A stretch of DNA of 64,000 nucleotides, taken from the NCBI RefSeq assembly GCF_003725775.1, contig NZ_RJSG01000002.1, positions 1,658,564 to 1,722,563 of the forward strand, written 5' to 3'. The notes beneath the pieces are model-generated. The model was not told the origin of the DNA and did not search any database. It worked only from the letters and a program-made list of their open reading frames with translations. The DNA comes from Nocardioides marmorisolisilvae (lineage in GTDB: Bacteria; Actinomycetota; Actinomycetes; Propionibacteriales; Nocardioidaceae). The translations under genes were made by a program, and so were the position numbers. Positions 52,929 to 61,981 of this stretch are shown piece after piece. The first letter of the stretch is position 1, and every line of letters begins with the position of its first letter.

Positions 52929-54014
52929 GTGACTGAGTCTCACGAAGTCGTCCCCACCACCTGGGATCCCACCGGGTTCCGCGACGGCATCGAGTCGACG
53001 CTCCAGTCGTTCGTCGACGGCCAGGCCAGCTGGCTCGCCGCCCTCGGCGAGGACGCCCAGCGACTCGTCGAGCACGCCCGCGTCAGCGTCTCGGGTGGCA
53101 AGCGCTTCCGTGCGTCGTTCTGCTGGTGGGGTCACCTCGCCATCGCCGAGCCGACCGACCACGTGGCCCTGCTGCGCGCGTGCGCCTCGCTCGAGCTGCT
53201 GCACGCCAGCGCCCTGGTGCACGACGACTACATGGACGCCTCCGACGTACGCCGCGGGCGGCCTGCGACGCACCGCGCCTTCGAGGCCCTGCACCGGGAC
53301 AACGGCTGGGCGGCCAGCGCAGCCCAGTACGGCGCCTCCGCAGCGATCCTGCTCGGCGACCTGCTGCTGTCCTGGTCGGACGAGCTGCTGCGCACCTGCG
53401 GCCTGCCGCCGGACCGGGTGCTCGACGCGCTCGGCTACTTCGACCTGACCCGGACCGAGGTGGTGACCGGTCAGTTCCTCGACGTCTCCGCACAGGCACG
53501 GGCGACCTCCGAGGTCGACCTCGCGATGCGGGTGGTCCGCTACAAGTCCGCGAAGTACTCGATCGAACGCCCGCTGCACATCGGGGCCGCCCTGGCCGGC
53601 GGCACGCCGCCCGTGCTCGACCAGCTGTCCCGGTTCGGACTCCCCCTCGGCGAGGCGTTCCAGCTGCGCGACGACCTGCTCGGTGTCTTCGGCGACCCCG
53701 AGGTCACCGGCAAGCCCGCGGGCGACGACCTGGTCGAGGGCAAGCGCACCGTGCTGATCGCGCTGGCACTCGAGGTCCTGCAGGGATCGGACCGCGACCT
53801 GCTGGACCACAGCCTCGGCAAACCGCTGGGTGAGGACGAGGTGAGCCACCTGCGCGAGCTCATCACCGGGAGCGGCGCCCACGAGCGCGTCGAGCACCTG
53901 ATCACCGAGCTCACCGATCGCGCTCTGGACGCACTGACGAGCGCCAGCATCAGGGACGATGCCCGCGCCGTGCTGCGCGAGCTCGCCGCCGCAGCGACCC
54001 AGAGGACCGTCTGA
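52929..54014 (+). CDS. Polyprenyl diphosphate synthase (IdsA/GGPP-type)
   Basis: A 361-aa trans-prenyltransferase that extends allylic diphosphates with IPP. GGKRFRASFCWWG precedes the first Asp-rich motif HDDYMDASD (about 99-107), and the second is QLRDDLLGVFGDPEVTGKP with GDDLVEGKRT. Chain length cannot be fixed, but the residues before the first motif (LLHASALVH) suit FPP/GGPP synthases. GTG 52929 opens the gene. The metF-idsA-Rv2175c-pknL order is like the M. tuberculosis Rv2172c-Rv2176 region. Confidence 0.92.
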   Translation: MTESHEVVPTTWDPTGFRDGIESTLQSFVDGQASWLAALGEDAQRLVEHARVSVSGGKRFRASFCWWGHLAIAEPTDHVALLRACASLELLHASALVHDDYMDASDVRRGRPATHRAFEALHRDNGWAASAAQYGASAAILLGDLLLSWSDELLRTCGLPPDRVLDALGYFDLTRTEVVTGQFLDVSAQARATSEVDLAMRVVRYKSAKYSIERPLHIGAALAGGTPPVLDQLSRFGLPLGEAFQLRDDLLGVFGDPEVTGKPAGDDLVEGKRTVLIALALEVLQGSDRDLLDHSLGKPLGEDEVSHLRELITGSGAHERVEHLITELTDRALDALTSASIRDDARAVLRELAAAATQRTV

Positions 54015-54016
54015 CC

Positions 54017-54295
54017 TTGCGCGGCATCTTCTTCTCGGAGGACGACGCCCGCACCGTGGAGGGGCTGCTCGCCGCCGACGGCTACGACGTCGCGCTCAGC
54101 CGGGTCCGGTACGCCGGCGAGGACGACGACGAGGACCACCCGTGGGCGGTCAGCACCGACGCGCCGGGCCTCGTCCTGGAGGTGCTGGTCGACCGCTACG
54201 AGGGCTGGCTGGACGACGACGATGACCAGAAGCCGTCACCGGCGCCGCTGGACCTCCCGGCCGCACCGAAGCGCCACCACCAGCCGCCCGCCTGA
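54017..54295 (+). CDS. Small acidic hypothetical protein
   Basis: A 92-aa protein beginning with TTG at 54017 (RGIFFSEDDARTVEGLLAAD), 2 nt after the polyprenyl synthase stop. It shows a beta-alpha-beta-like N-terminal part, an acidic stretch EDDDEDHPW and another DDDDD at about 67-71, then a Pro-rich basic C-terminus. There is no ATG/GTG alternative. I do not recognise a family. Co-transcription with the synthase is likely. Translation from the AGAGGAC about 10 nt upstream is plausible. Confidence 0.65.
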   Translation: MRGIFFSEDDARTVEGLLAADGYDVALSRVRYAGEDDDEDHPWAVSTDAPGLVLEVLVDRYEGWLDDDDDQKPSPAPLDLPAAPKRHHQPPA

Positions 54296-54299
54296 ACCG

Positions 54300-54710
54300 T
54301 CAGGGGCCGGGCGCGCCGAGGATCGCCTCGAACGTCTTCCCGCCGTCGTCGGTGTAGTAGAGGTCGCCGTCGCGCCCGCGGACGATCCGCTGCCGCTCGT
54401 CGTCCGGAGCCCCCTGCACGAGGACCGTGTACCCGCGGTAGTAGCCCGCGTCGGCACGGGGCAGCAGCAGGTCGCCGTTGTCGTAGGTGCTGCCGTCCTC
54501 GGGATGCGGGAACGGGCCGCCGGCGAGGATCAGGTTGATCGTCCTGACCGCATCCGGCGGGAGCTCGGTGACGACGACGTGCCCCATCCCGACGGGCGCG
54601 AGCGGCCGTGCGCCGTCCGGGTGACCGACCGAGCGTGCCCAGACGACGAGCAGCCCCAGGACGACGAGGAAGGTCAGCGCGAGCAGGCGCCGCCCGAGAA
54701 CCGAGCTCAC
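54300..54710 (-). CDS. RNase Sa/barnase-family homologue lacking catalytic residues, membrane-anchored
   Basis: A 136-aa protein with an N-terminal TM or uncleaved signal (about 8-25, RLLALTFLVVLGLLVVW) and an extracytoplasmic RNase N1/T1 domain. ELPPDAVRTINLILAGGPFP, NGDLLLPRADAGYYRGYTVL, RIVRGRDGDLYYTDDGGKTF align with Streptomyces RNase Sa. The catalytic Glu54 equivalent is Gly93 (YYRGYTV instead of YYHEYTV), the catalytic His85 equivalent is Gly123 (TDDGGKTF instead of TGDHYATF), and Arg65 appears to be Asp. Only Arg69 seems kept (Arg108). RNase activity is thus unlikely. GTG 54710 overlaps the upstream stop (GTGA). Confidence 0.85.
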   Translation of the reverse strand: MSSVLGRRLLALTFLVVLGLLVVWARSVGHPDGARPLAPVGMGHVVVTELPPDAVRTINLILAGGPFPHPEDGSTYDNGDLLLPRADAGYYRGYTVLVQGAPDDERQRIVRGRDGDLYYTDDGGKTFEAILGAPGP

Positions 54711-55096
54711 AACGACATCGCCTGGGCGCGCCGCTTCACCTCAGAACCCCGGTTCTCCCGCAGCGCGTCGATCGGCCGGCCGGGAAGGGTGTCGTCAGGG
54801 GTGAACATCCACTCCAGGATCTCGCGGTCGTCGTACCCGCCGTCGTGGAAGATCGTGAGCAGTCCGGGGACGCCCTTGACGATCTGGCCGTCCATGATCA
54901 GCTCGGCCGGGATCTGCTGACCGGCACCCGGGGCGGGCACGGCAGCGGCCAGCTGGTGCTCGCGGATCCAGGTCCGCACCTTGGTGACCGAGACGCCGAG
55001 CGCGACGCCTGCGGCCTTCCAGTCGAGCCACTCGGAAATGAGTGTGCCCAGGTCGGCGCCGGCCTCGGCGGGGTTCTCGGGAGTGATTTCTGGCAC
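54707..55096 (-). CDS. Rv2175c-type winged-helix DNA-binding protein
   Basis: A 129-aa protein. An N-terminal acidic Pro/Glu segment is followed by the helix-turn-helix LISEWLDWKAAGVALGVSVT and KVRTWIREHQL, then IPAELIMDGQIVKGVPGLLT and LEWMFTPDDTLPGRPIDALR, matching the C-terminal part of M. tuberculosis Rv2175c, a DNA-binding substrate of the kinase PknL. The kinase gene is divergent 108 nt away, as in M. tuberculosis. GTG 55096 is used; the long frame beyond is antisense to pknL. Confidence 0.88.
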   Translation of the reverse strand: MPEITPENPAEAGADLGTLISEWLDWKAAGVALGVSVTKVRTWIREHQLAAAVPAPGAGQQIPAELIMDGQIVKGVPGLLTIFHDGGYDDREILEWMFTPDDTLPGRPIDALRENRGSEVKRRAQAMSL

Positions 55097-55204
55097 GCGA
55101 CCATGCTGCCAGGCGCGCTGCGATGCCGCGATTCGGGGCTCCGGGCAACTAAACTGCCTGCTTGACCGGACCCCTTCCCCGACCGGTCCTGCATGGGAGG
55201 CGTT

Positions 55205-57241
55205 GTGGAGCGCACTGATCTGGGTCGTGGTGACGACCCGTTGATCGGCCGCGTTCTGGACGGCCGCTACGAGGTCGGGCAGAAGATCGCCCGCGGTGGG
55301 ATGGCCACCGTCTACCAGGCGCGCGACCTGCGCCTGGACCGCACCGTCGCGGTGAAGGTCATGCACTCCGGCCTCGCCGACGACCCGGAGTTCGTCTCCC
55401 GGTTCGAGCGCGAAGCGCGCTCGGCCGCGCGTCTCTCGCACCACAACGTGGTCTCGGTCTTCGACCAGGGCGACGACCGCGGGACGCTGTTCCTGGTGAT
55501 GGAGTACGTGCCGGGCCTGACCCTGCGCGACCTGATCCGCAAGGACGCCCCGATGGACCCGGGCAAGGCGCTGGAGCTGATCGAGCCCGTGCTCGCGGCT
55601 CTCGCCGCCGCCCACGGCGCCGGGATGATCCACCGCGACGTGAAGCCGGAGAACGTGCTGCTGGCCGACGACGGCCGGATCAAGGTGGCCGACTTCGGCC
55701 TGGCTCGTGCGGTGAACGCCGAGACGCAGCACACCGCGACCGGGGGCGTCCTGATCGGGACCGTCTCCTACCTGTCGCCGGAGCTGGTCGTCGACGGCAA
55801 GGCGGACGCTCGCTCGGACGTGTACGCGGTCGGCGTGCTCCTCTACGAGATGCTCACCGGGGTCAAGCCGCACCAGGCGGACAGCCCGATCCAGGTCGCC
55901 TACAAGCACGTCCACGAGGACGTGCCGGCGCCGTCGTTGCGCGAGCCCGCGCTGCCGGCGTACGTCGATGCGCTGGTCGCCCGTGCGACCGCCCGCGACC
56001 GTGACCTGCGGCCCTCGGACGCACGGGTGCTGCTGCACCAGGTGCGCCGCGTGCGCCAGGCGCTCGACCACGGTGTCGTCGAGGACCCGGAGCTCTACGC
56101 CGACCTGATGCCCGGCGTCCGCCCGATCGCCGAGGACACCGGTGAGGTGACCGGTGAGCTCGAGCGCGAGGACCGCATCTCGATCCTCGGGGCCGACGAC
56201 GTCTACGACCAGGACCGCGAGGTCACCACGGCGATGCCGCCGTCCGGCGTGGCGACCGCGGTACCGCCGCGACCGCCGCAGAACCTCGCCCACAACCAGC
56301 CGCCTCGCGTGGTGCCACCCCCGGTGGTCGCCGACGAGCCGCGCCGGTTCCAGCAACCGAAGCGGTCCCGTCGTGGCCTGTTCCTGCTGATCGGCGTGCT
56401 GGTCACCGCGCTGCTCGTCGGGATCAGCGCCTGGCAGCTGGGCCGGTACACGACGACGCCGTCGGTGATCAGCCTCTCCCAATCGGCGGCCAAGGCGAAG
56501 ATCACCAAGGCCGGACTGACGTTCAAGCTCGGCAAGGCGGAGTACTCCGAGAAGTACACGAAGGGCTCGGTCATGGACACCGACCCCGCCCCGGGCGACA
56601 AGGTCTCCAAGGGCGGCACGGTCACCGTGATCCTCTCCCTCGGCCCGGAGCGGCACGCGGTGCCCACGGTCCGCGGCAAGACGCTGGAAGAGGTTCAACA
56701 GCTCATCGCGGACGCCGACCTCTCGCTCGGCGAGGTGACCCAGGCCTACTCCGATCTCGTCGACGAGGGCATGGTCGTCACCACCGACCCGAAGGCCGGG
56801 ACCCTGCTCAAGCGCGACACCGCGATCGACGTCGTGGTCAGCAAGGGCCCGAAGCCGATCGACATCACCGACTGGACGGGCAAGTCCGCCAAGCAGGCCC
56901 AGAAGAGCCTGGAGAAGCAGGGCTTCAAGGTCACCGTCGACGAGCAGTTCGACGACACCATCACCAAGGGCAAGGTCATCTCGCAGACCCCGAACACCGG
57001 TCAGGGCGTGAAGGGCGACGAGATCACCCTGGTCGTGTCCAAGGGACCGGAGCTGTTCGCGATCCCGCACGTGCGCGGCCTGCGGACCAACGACGCCCGG
57101 CAGAAGCTCGAGGACGCCGGGTTCAAGGTGAAGGTCCACCACAGCTCGCTGTTCGTCGGTGCCAACTACGTGGTCACCGTCAGCCCCGGTGAAGGGACGA
57201 TGGTGCCCAAGGGCACCACCGTCACCATCAACGTCGTCTAG
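55205..57241 (+). CDS. pknL: PASTA-domain Ser/Thr protein kinase PknL
   Basis: A 678-aa receptor kinase. The kinase domain (about 15-275) has the glycine loop KIARGGMATVYQA, VAVKVM Lys, catalytic HRDVKPENVLL and DFGLARA. A Pro-rich juxtamembrane stretch leads to one TM (about 392-412) and four extracellular PASTA repeats (about 418-678), which bind muropeptides or lipid II in related kinases. GTG 55205 has GGGAGG directly upstream; ATG 55193 lacks a ribosome site. TAAACT at 55150-55155 could be a -10. Location beside Rv2175c supports the PknL name. Confidence 0.94.
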   Translation: MERTDLGRGDDPLIGRVLDGRYEVGQKIARGGMATVYQARDLRLDRTVAVKVMHSGLADDPEFVSRFEREARSAARLSHHNVVSVFDQGDDRGTLFLVMEYVPGLTLRDLIRKDAPMDPGKALELIEPVLAALAAAHGAGMIHRDVKPENVLLADDGRIKVADFGLARAVNAETQHTATGGVLIGTVSYLSPELVVDGKADARSDVYAVGVLLYEMLTGVKPHQADSPIQVAYKHVHEDVPAPSLREPALPAYVDALVARATARDRDLRPSDARVLLHQVRRVRQALDHGVVEDPELYADLMPGVRPIAEDTGEVTGELEREDRISILGADDVYDQDREVTTAMPPSGVATAVPPRPPQNLAHNQPPRVVPPPVVADEPRRFQQPKRSRRGLFLLIGVLVTALLVGISAWQLGRYTTTPSVISLSQSAAKAKITKAGLTFKLGKAEYSEKYTKGSVMDTDPAPGDKVSKGGTVTVILSLGPERHAVPTVRGKTLEEVQQLIADADLSLGEVTQAYSDLVDEGMVVTTDPKAGTLLKRDTAIDVVVSKGPKPIDITDWTGKSAKQAQKSLEKQGFKVTVDEQFDDTITKGKVISQTPNTGQGVKGDEITLVVSKGPELFAIPHVRGLRTNDARQKLEDAGFKVKVHHSSLFVGANYVVTVSPGEGTMVPKGTTVTINVV

Positions 57242-57244
57242 CTG

Positions 57245-58750
57245 TCAGGCGGCCAGCTCGTAGGCCTCCTCGGCCTCCGGCTCGACCTCGGCGTGCTGCT
57301 CGCGCCGGATCACCAGCGTGACCAGCAGCAGCGTGACGACCAGCGTCACCGAGGCCGCCTGGAACGCTGCGTGCGCGCCGCTCAGGAAGGTCTCGTGCGC
57401 CCGCTGCACGGCGTCGAGACCGGGCGCCAGGTCCAGCGAGCGGCTGGCGTGGCCGGAGACGGTCACCAGACCGGCCAGCCCGAGGGCCGAGCCGAGCTGC
57501 TGGGCCACGTTGACCAGGCCTGCTGCTGCGCCGGCCTCATCGGGCCGCACCGCGTGCAGCGCCGAGGACGTCAGCGGGACGAAGGCCAGGCCGTTGCCGA
57601 AGCCGAGCAGCACCAGCGCGACCACCACGTCGGCGTACCCGCTGGCGATGTCGAGCTGGGTCAGCCACAGGATCGAGGCGAGGCTGAGCACCGCACCGAC
57701 GATCATCACCGGACGCTCGCCGAAGCGCTCGACCAGGTAGCGCGAGCTCGACTGCGAGGCGATGAACACGCTGGCGGTCATCGGCAGGAACGCCAGGCCG
57801 GCCTGGATCGGGCTGAACCCGAGGACGTCCTGGAGGTACTGGGTCAGGTAGAAGAACGCACCCATCGCACCGGCGATGAGGAACATCCGGGCCAGCAGCG
57901 CCCCGCTGCGCACCCGGCTGGCGAACAGCGAGAGCGGGGTGATCGGCTCGGCAGCCCGGCGCTCGACGAGCACGAAGGCGATGAGCAGCGCGAGACCGCC
58001 GAGCATCGTGGTCAGGGTGACGGGGCTCCCCCAGCCGTGGCTGGCGGCGTGCACGAAGCCGAAGACGACCCCGGAGACACCGGTGGTCGAGGTGACCGCG
58101 CCGACGAGGTCGAAGCGGCCGTGACGACGCGGGGTGTGCGGGACGGCCACCCACGCGATCGCAGCGACCAGGATGCCGATGGGCACGTTGACCAGCATCA
58201 CCCAGCGCCAGGAGGCCACCTCGGTGAGGAACCCTCCGGCCACCAGGCCGAAGGACACGCCACCGACCGAGACCGCGGTGTAGAGGCCGAGTGCGCGGGT
58301 GCGCTCGCGGCCTTCGGGGAACATCGTGGTCAGCAGCGAGAGCGTGGCCGGAGCTGCGAAGGCAGCGCCGATGCCCTGGACCGCGCGGGAGGCGATCAGG
58401 GCGGTGCCGTCGACCGCGAACCCGCCGGCGAACGAGGCCAGCGTGAAGACGGTGATACCGGCCAGGAACGTCGGGCGGCGACCGATCAGGTCACCGGTGC
58501 GGGCTCCGAGGAGCAGCAGCCCGCCGAAGGCCAGGCTGTAGGCGTTGAGCACCCAGGAGAGGCCGGTCGGGCTGAACCCGAGCGCGCGCTGCATGTCGGG
58601 CAGGGCCACGTTCACGATGCTCATGTCGAGCACGACCATCAGCTGGGCGATGAGGATGACGGCGAGGACCAGGCCGCGGCGCTCGTGGCGCGGGGCTTCC
58701 TCGTCCGGGGTTGCGTTCACCGGGGTGTCGGTGACGAGTTGTTCAGTCAC
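57245..58750 (-). CDS. DHA2-type MFS drug:H+ antiporter
   Basis: A 501-aa 14-TM transporter. Motif A variant GARTGDLIGRRPTFLAG and motif C-like GFLTEVASWRWVMLVNVPIG are characteristic of EmrB/QacA-type multidrug exporters, as is VVLDMSIVNVALPDMQRALG in TM1. The GTG start at 58750 is 137 nt from a divergent tetR gene, with palindromic sites between. It is convergent with pknL (3-nt gap). Regulation by the neighbouring TetR is likely; the exported compound is unknown. Confidence 0.92.
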   Translation of the reverse strand: MTEQLVTDTPVNATPDEEAPRHERRGLVLAVILIAQLMVVLDMSIVNVALPDMQRALGFSPTGLSWVLNAYSLAFGGLLLLGARTGDLIGRRPTFLAGITVFTLASFAGGFAVDGTALIASRAVQGIGAAFAAPATLSLLTTMFPEGRERTRALGLYTAVSVGGVSFGLVAGGFLTEVASWRWVMLVNVPIGILVAAIAWVAVPHTPRRHGRFDLVGAVTSTTGVSGVVFGFVHAASHGWGSPVTLTTMLGGLALLIAFVLVERRAAEPITPLSLFASRVRSGALLARMFLIAGAMGAFFYLTQYLQDVLGFSPIQAGLAFLPMTASVFIASQSSSRYLVERFGERPVMIVGAVLSLASILWLTQLDIASGYADVVVALVLLGFGNGLAFVPLTSSALHAVRPDEAGAAAGLVNVAQQLGSALGLAGLVTVSGHASRSLDLAPGLDAVQRAHETFLSGAHAAFQAASVTLVVTLLLVTLVIRREQHAEVEPEAEEAYELAA

Positions 58751-58785
58751 GGATGTGTGCTCCGTTCGAATCGGGCGTATGATGT

Positions 58786-58845
58786 GGAGGCCGCCTCCGG
58801 TATAACTGGAGGGCTCCTCCGGTTACTATACGGAGGATGGCTCCG
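58786..58845. promoter_or_regulatory. Clustered CCTCC/GGAGG palindromes, probable TetR operators
   Basis: CCTCCGGTATAACTGGAGG (58794-58812) and the 21-bp CCTCCGG...TACGGAGG (58816-58836) are two near-identical dyads with CCTCC/GGAGG ends. Flanking them, GGAGG-CCG-CCTCC (58786-58798) and CGGAG-GATGG-CTCCG (58831-58845) extend the pattern. TATAAC and ACTATA lie in the dyad centres and probably overlap -10 elements of the divergent genes. Confidence 0.75.
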
Positions 58846-58887
58846 TTTTTGCAAGACCGTTTCTGAACTCCCCTGGAAGGCAGCCCG

Positions 58888-59454
58888 ATGACCGCGACCG
58901 AACCGGCTCCCAAGCTGCGGGCCGACGCTGCCCGGAACCGGGCCAAGCTGGTCGCGACCGCGCGCGAGGTCTTCACCGAGCACGGCGGCGACGCGTCGCT
59001 GGAGCAGATCGCAAAGGCCGCCGAGGTCGGCATCGGCACCCTGTACCGCCACTTCCCCACCCGGCTGGACCTGCTCGAAGCGGTCTACCGCGACGAGGTC
59101 GACGTGCTCCGCGAAACGGCTGAGAAGGTCGTCCCGAACCACACGCCCTTCGAGGCGCTGGAGCTCTGGCTGATCGCGTTCGTCGACTACGCGGCCACCA
59201 AGAAGCACATCTTCACCGAGCTGGTCGAGGCCGTCGGGCGCGAGTCCGAGCTGATGACACACTCGCGGGCGATCATCTTCGGCAACGCCGAGATGCTCGT
59301 CACCGCGGCCCAGGAGGCCGGCGAGATCCGCGCGGACGTGACCTCCCAGGACGTGCTCCGGCTGGTCGGCGGCTGCACGATGATGCCGAACTTCGACCGG
59401 GAGCAGACCCGGCGGATCCTGACCGTGGTGATGGACGGCCTCAAGGTCGGATGA
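58888..59454 (+). CDS. TetR family transcriptional repressor
   Basis: A 188-aa regulator. The N-terminal HTH is RAKLVATAREVFTEHGGDAS, LEQIAKAAEVGIGTLYRHFP (recognition helix VGIGTLYRHF), and the C-terminal ligand domain is all-helical with FDREQTRRILTVVMDGLK. It is divergent from the MFS pump and overlaps the DMT transporter start (ATGA), so it probably represses the pump, itself and the second transporter through the dyads at 58786-58845. Confidence 0.92.
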   Translation: MTATEPAPKLRADAARNRAKLVATAREVFTEHGGDASLEQIAKAAEVGIGTLYRHFPTRLDLLEAVYRDEVDVLRETAEKVVPNHTPFEALELWLIAFVDYAATKKHIFTELVEAVGRESELMTHSRAIIFGNAEMLVTAAQEAGEIRADVTSQDVLRLVGGCTMMPNFDREQTRRILTVVMDGLKVG

Positions 59455-60353
59455 GCGCGGTCGCGCGCGAGCGTCGCACGGCCCTGCTGGCGACGCTCAC
59501 CCTGCTGGCGATGACCGCCTGCTGGGGATCGACGTTCTACCTGATCCACGACCTGCTCGACCGGGTACCGGCCGTCGACTTCCTCGCGGTCCGGTTCGCG
59601 ATCGCGAGCCTGGCCATGCTGCTCGTCGCGCCGCGGGCGATCGGCCGGCTCGACCCGCAGGTGCGCAAGCACGCGCTGGTGCTCGGCTGCCTGTACGGCC
59701 TGGCCCAGATCTTGCAGACCGTCGGTCTGGCGCACACCGCGGCGAGCGTCTCCGGATTCGTCACCGGCATGTACGTCGTGCTGACCCCGCTGTTCGCGGC
59801 CGCGATCCTGCGCACCCGGATCGGCGGACTGACCTGGGCGGCGGTCGGGCTCGCCATCGGCGGGCTGGCCGTGCTCACCCTGCAAGGCCTCTCGATCGGG
59901 TACGGCGAGGGGCTGACGCTGATCGCCGCCGCGCTCTACGCGCTGCACATCGTCGGACTCGGCGCGTGGTCCGCCCCCGCCGACGCGATCGGAATGTCGA
60001 TCCTGCAGTGCCTGGTGATCAGCGCGATCTGCTTCGTCGCGGCCGTCCCGGAGGGGATCACGCTGCCCGACCGGACCAGCGACTGGCTCTCGGTCGTCTA
60101 CATGGCCCTCTTCGCCGGAGCCGCGGCACTCCTCGGCCAGACCTGGGCCCAGGCCCACCTCGCTCCGACGCGGAGCGCGATCATCATGAGCATGGAGCCG
60201 GTGTTCGCGGCCTTCTTCGCGGTGCTGCTCGGTGGCGAGTCGGTCACTGCCCGGATGCTGTTCGGTGGCGCGATGGTGCTCGCCGCGATGCTCACGGTGG
60301 AGCTGGTCCCCCGCCGGCGGATCGAGGGCGAGGTCACGCACCTCGCAGTCTGA
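59451..60353 (+). CDS. EamA/DMT superfamily transporter
   Basis: A 300-aa ten-TM protein made of two EamA repeats: LLAMTACWGSTFYLIHDLLD begins the first and ALYALHIVGLGAWSAPADAI the second. The conserved end of the repeat, SMEPVFAAFFAVLLGGESVT, is typical. Such carriers export metabolites or drugs. Start ATG 59451 overlaps tetR by 4 nt, implying co-expression with the regulator. Confidence 0.92.
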   Translation: MSAVARERRTALLATLTLLAMTACWGSTFYLIHDLLDRVPAVDFLAVRFAIASLAMLLVAPRAIGRLDPQVRKHALVLGCLYGLAQILQTVGLAHTAASVSGFVTGMYVVLTPLFAAAILRTRIGGLTWAAVGLAIGGLAVLTLQGLSIGYGEGLTLIAAALYALHIVGLGAWSAPADAIGMSILQCLVISAICFVAAVPEGITLPDRTSDWLSVVYMALFAGAAALLGQTWAQAHLAPTRSAIIMSMEPVFAAFFAVLLGGESVTARMLFGGAMVLAAMLTVELVPRRRIEGEVTHLAV

Positions 60354-60450
60354 AGGCACGTGGGCTTGCGCGCAGACCCGTGCGTGGGTTTCCCTGGATC
60401 GATCGGCTGCTCCGCGTGCCCCGGGGCAGGAACACCACTTGGGGGTGGAG

Positions 60451-61962
60451 ATGCGTCGACAAGCGCTCGCTCTGACCGCAGGACTCATCGCGCTCGCCGT
60501 CACGTCGCCGCCCGTCGGTGCGGCGCCGGTCGCACCACCGCGTGTCACCCAGACCGCCCAGGCAGTCCCCCCGATCGCCGACTTCGACAACGACGGGAGC
60601 CCCGACCTGGCGATCGGCGCGCCCGGGGAGGACGTCGGCACGGTCCGCGACGCCGGCGCCGTGACCGTCACCGGGCCGCACGGGCGTGTGTTCACCCAGA
60701 ACTCAGCCGGAGGTGGCGACCACGCCGAGTCGAACGACCACTTCGGGTCGGCCGTCGCCACCGGCGACTTCAACGGCGACGGCTTCACCGACCTGGCCGT
60801 CGGAGCACCGACCGAGAGCGTCGGGTCGGTCGCCGGCGCCGGAGCGGTCAACATCCTCTACGGCTCGGCGAACGGACTCACTGCCACCGGCGCCCAGGTC
60901 TTCACCCAGAACAGCCCCGGCGTGGCCAGCAGCGCGGAGCAATCGGACTTCTTCGGGTCCGCCCTGGCGGCGGCCGACTTCAACCACGACGGTCGCGCGG
61001 ATCTCGCCATCGGCGTACCCCGTGAGAACGCAGCCGTGGCCGATGCGGGAGCCGTCACCGTCCTGTTCGGCTCGCCGACCGGCCTCACCGGCGAGGGAAG
61101 CCGGCTCTTCACGCAAAACAACGCCGGCACCGGCAACAAGGAGGAGCGCGCCGACCTGTTCGGGTCCGCTCTGGCCGCCGGCGACTTCGACGACGACGGC
61201 TTCCCGGACCTCGCGGTCGGCGTGCCCGGGGAGGACGTCTACTCGGTCCTCAACGCCGGCGCGGTCAACGTGCTCCGAGGATCCGCCGGCGGACTGACCG
61301 GCACCGGCGGTCGGCTCTTCACCGAGAACAGCACGGGCCTGGCCGGAACCGCAGAGTCCGGTGACGGCTTCGGGGCCGCGCTCGCGACCGGACACCTCGA
61401 CCCCGACGCGTACGCCGACCTGGCGATCGGGGTCCCGGCCGAGGACGTCGGAAGCATCGCGAACGCAGGGGCGGCGTACACGCTGCGCGGTTCGGCCGCC
61501 GGCCTGACCGGAGCCGGCAGTCGGCTGCTCACCGAGAACGCACCCGACCACCCGGACCAGGCTGAGGCGGGTGACGACTTCGGGTTCTCGCTCGCCGCCG
61601 TCGACCTGTACGGCGTCGGTGACGAGCTCGTCATCGGTGCTCCCGGTGAGGACCTCGGTCCGGCGCGCGAAGCAGGTGCGGTCTTCGTCGGCTCGGCGAT
61701 GTTCCGCGAGGGCGGATCGAACACGGCGGGCAAGCCCCAGACGAGCGATCGCCTGGGAGCCTCCTTGGCCGACAACGCCAGCTCGCCCGCGCAGATCGTG
61801 GTCGGCGCCCCCGGCGAGAACCGCGGCGCCGGGGCGGTCCTGGTCATCACCGGCTCCCTCGACGACGGCGACCAGCTGCCACCCTCGGGCGCGTTCCTCA
61901 ACCAGGCAGCGGGTGCGGCCGAGACCGGCGACTTCTTCGGCGCAGCCGTCGCGGGCTCCTAG
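60451..61962 (+). CDS. Secreted FG-GAP (integrin-like) beta-propeller protein
   Basis: A 503-aa exported protein. A Sec signal peptide (MRRQALALTAGLIALAVTSP, likely cleaved after VGAAP) is followed by about seven FG-GAP repeats, each with a Ca-binding DxDxDG-type loop and a LAIGAPGED-type strand: DFDNDGSPDLAIGAP, DFNGDGFTDLAVGAP, DFNHDGRADLAIGVP, DFDDDGFPDLAVGVP, and weaker ones to 480. This predicts a seven-bladed propeller. There is no anchor or enzyme domain. ATG 60451 has GGTGGAG upstream. The ligand is unknown. Confidence 0.9.
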   Translation: MRRQALALTAGLIALAVTSPPVGAAPVAPPRVTQTAQAVPPIADFDNDGSPDLAIGAPGEDVGTVRDAGAVTVTGPHGRVFTQNSAGGGDHAESNDHFGSAVATGDFNGDGFTDLAVGAPTESVGSVAGAGAVNILYGSANGLTATGAQVFTQNSPGVASSAEQSDFFGSALAAADFNHDGRADLAIGVPRENAAVADAGAVTVLFGSPTGLTGEGSRLFTQNNAGTGNKEERADLFGSALAAGDFDDDGFPDLAVGVPGEDVYSVLNAGAVNVLRGSAGGLTGTGGRLFTENSTGLAGTAESGDGFGAALATGHLDPDAYADLAIGVPAEDVGSIANAGAAYTLRGSAAGLTGAGSRLLTENAPDHPDQAEAGDDFGFSLAAVDLYGVGDELVIGAPGEDLGPAREAGAVFVGSAMFREGGSNTAGKPQTSDRLGASLADNASSPAQIVVGAPGENRGAGAVLVITGSLDDGDQLPPSGAFLNQAAGAAETGDFFGAAVAGS

Positions 61963-61981
61963 TTGCTGGTTTACTGCACCG

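Noticed and set aside
61200..61960. FG-GAP protein as a cell-wall-anchored adhesin
   Set aside because: No LPXTG, C-terminal TM or lipobox is present, so only secretion is supported.
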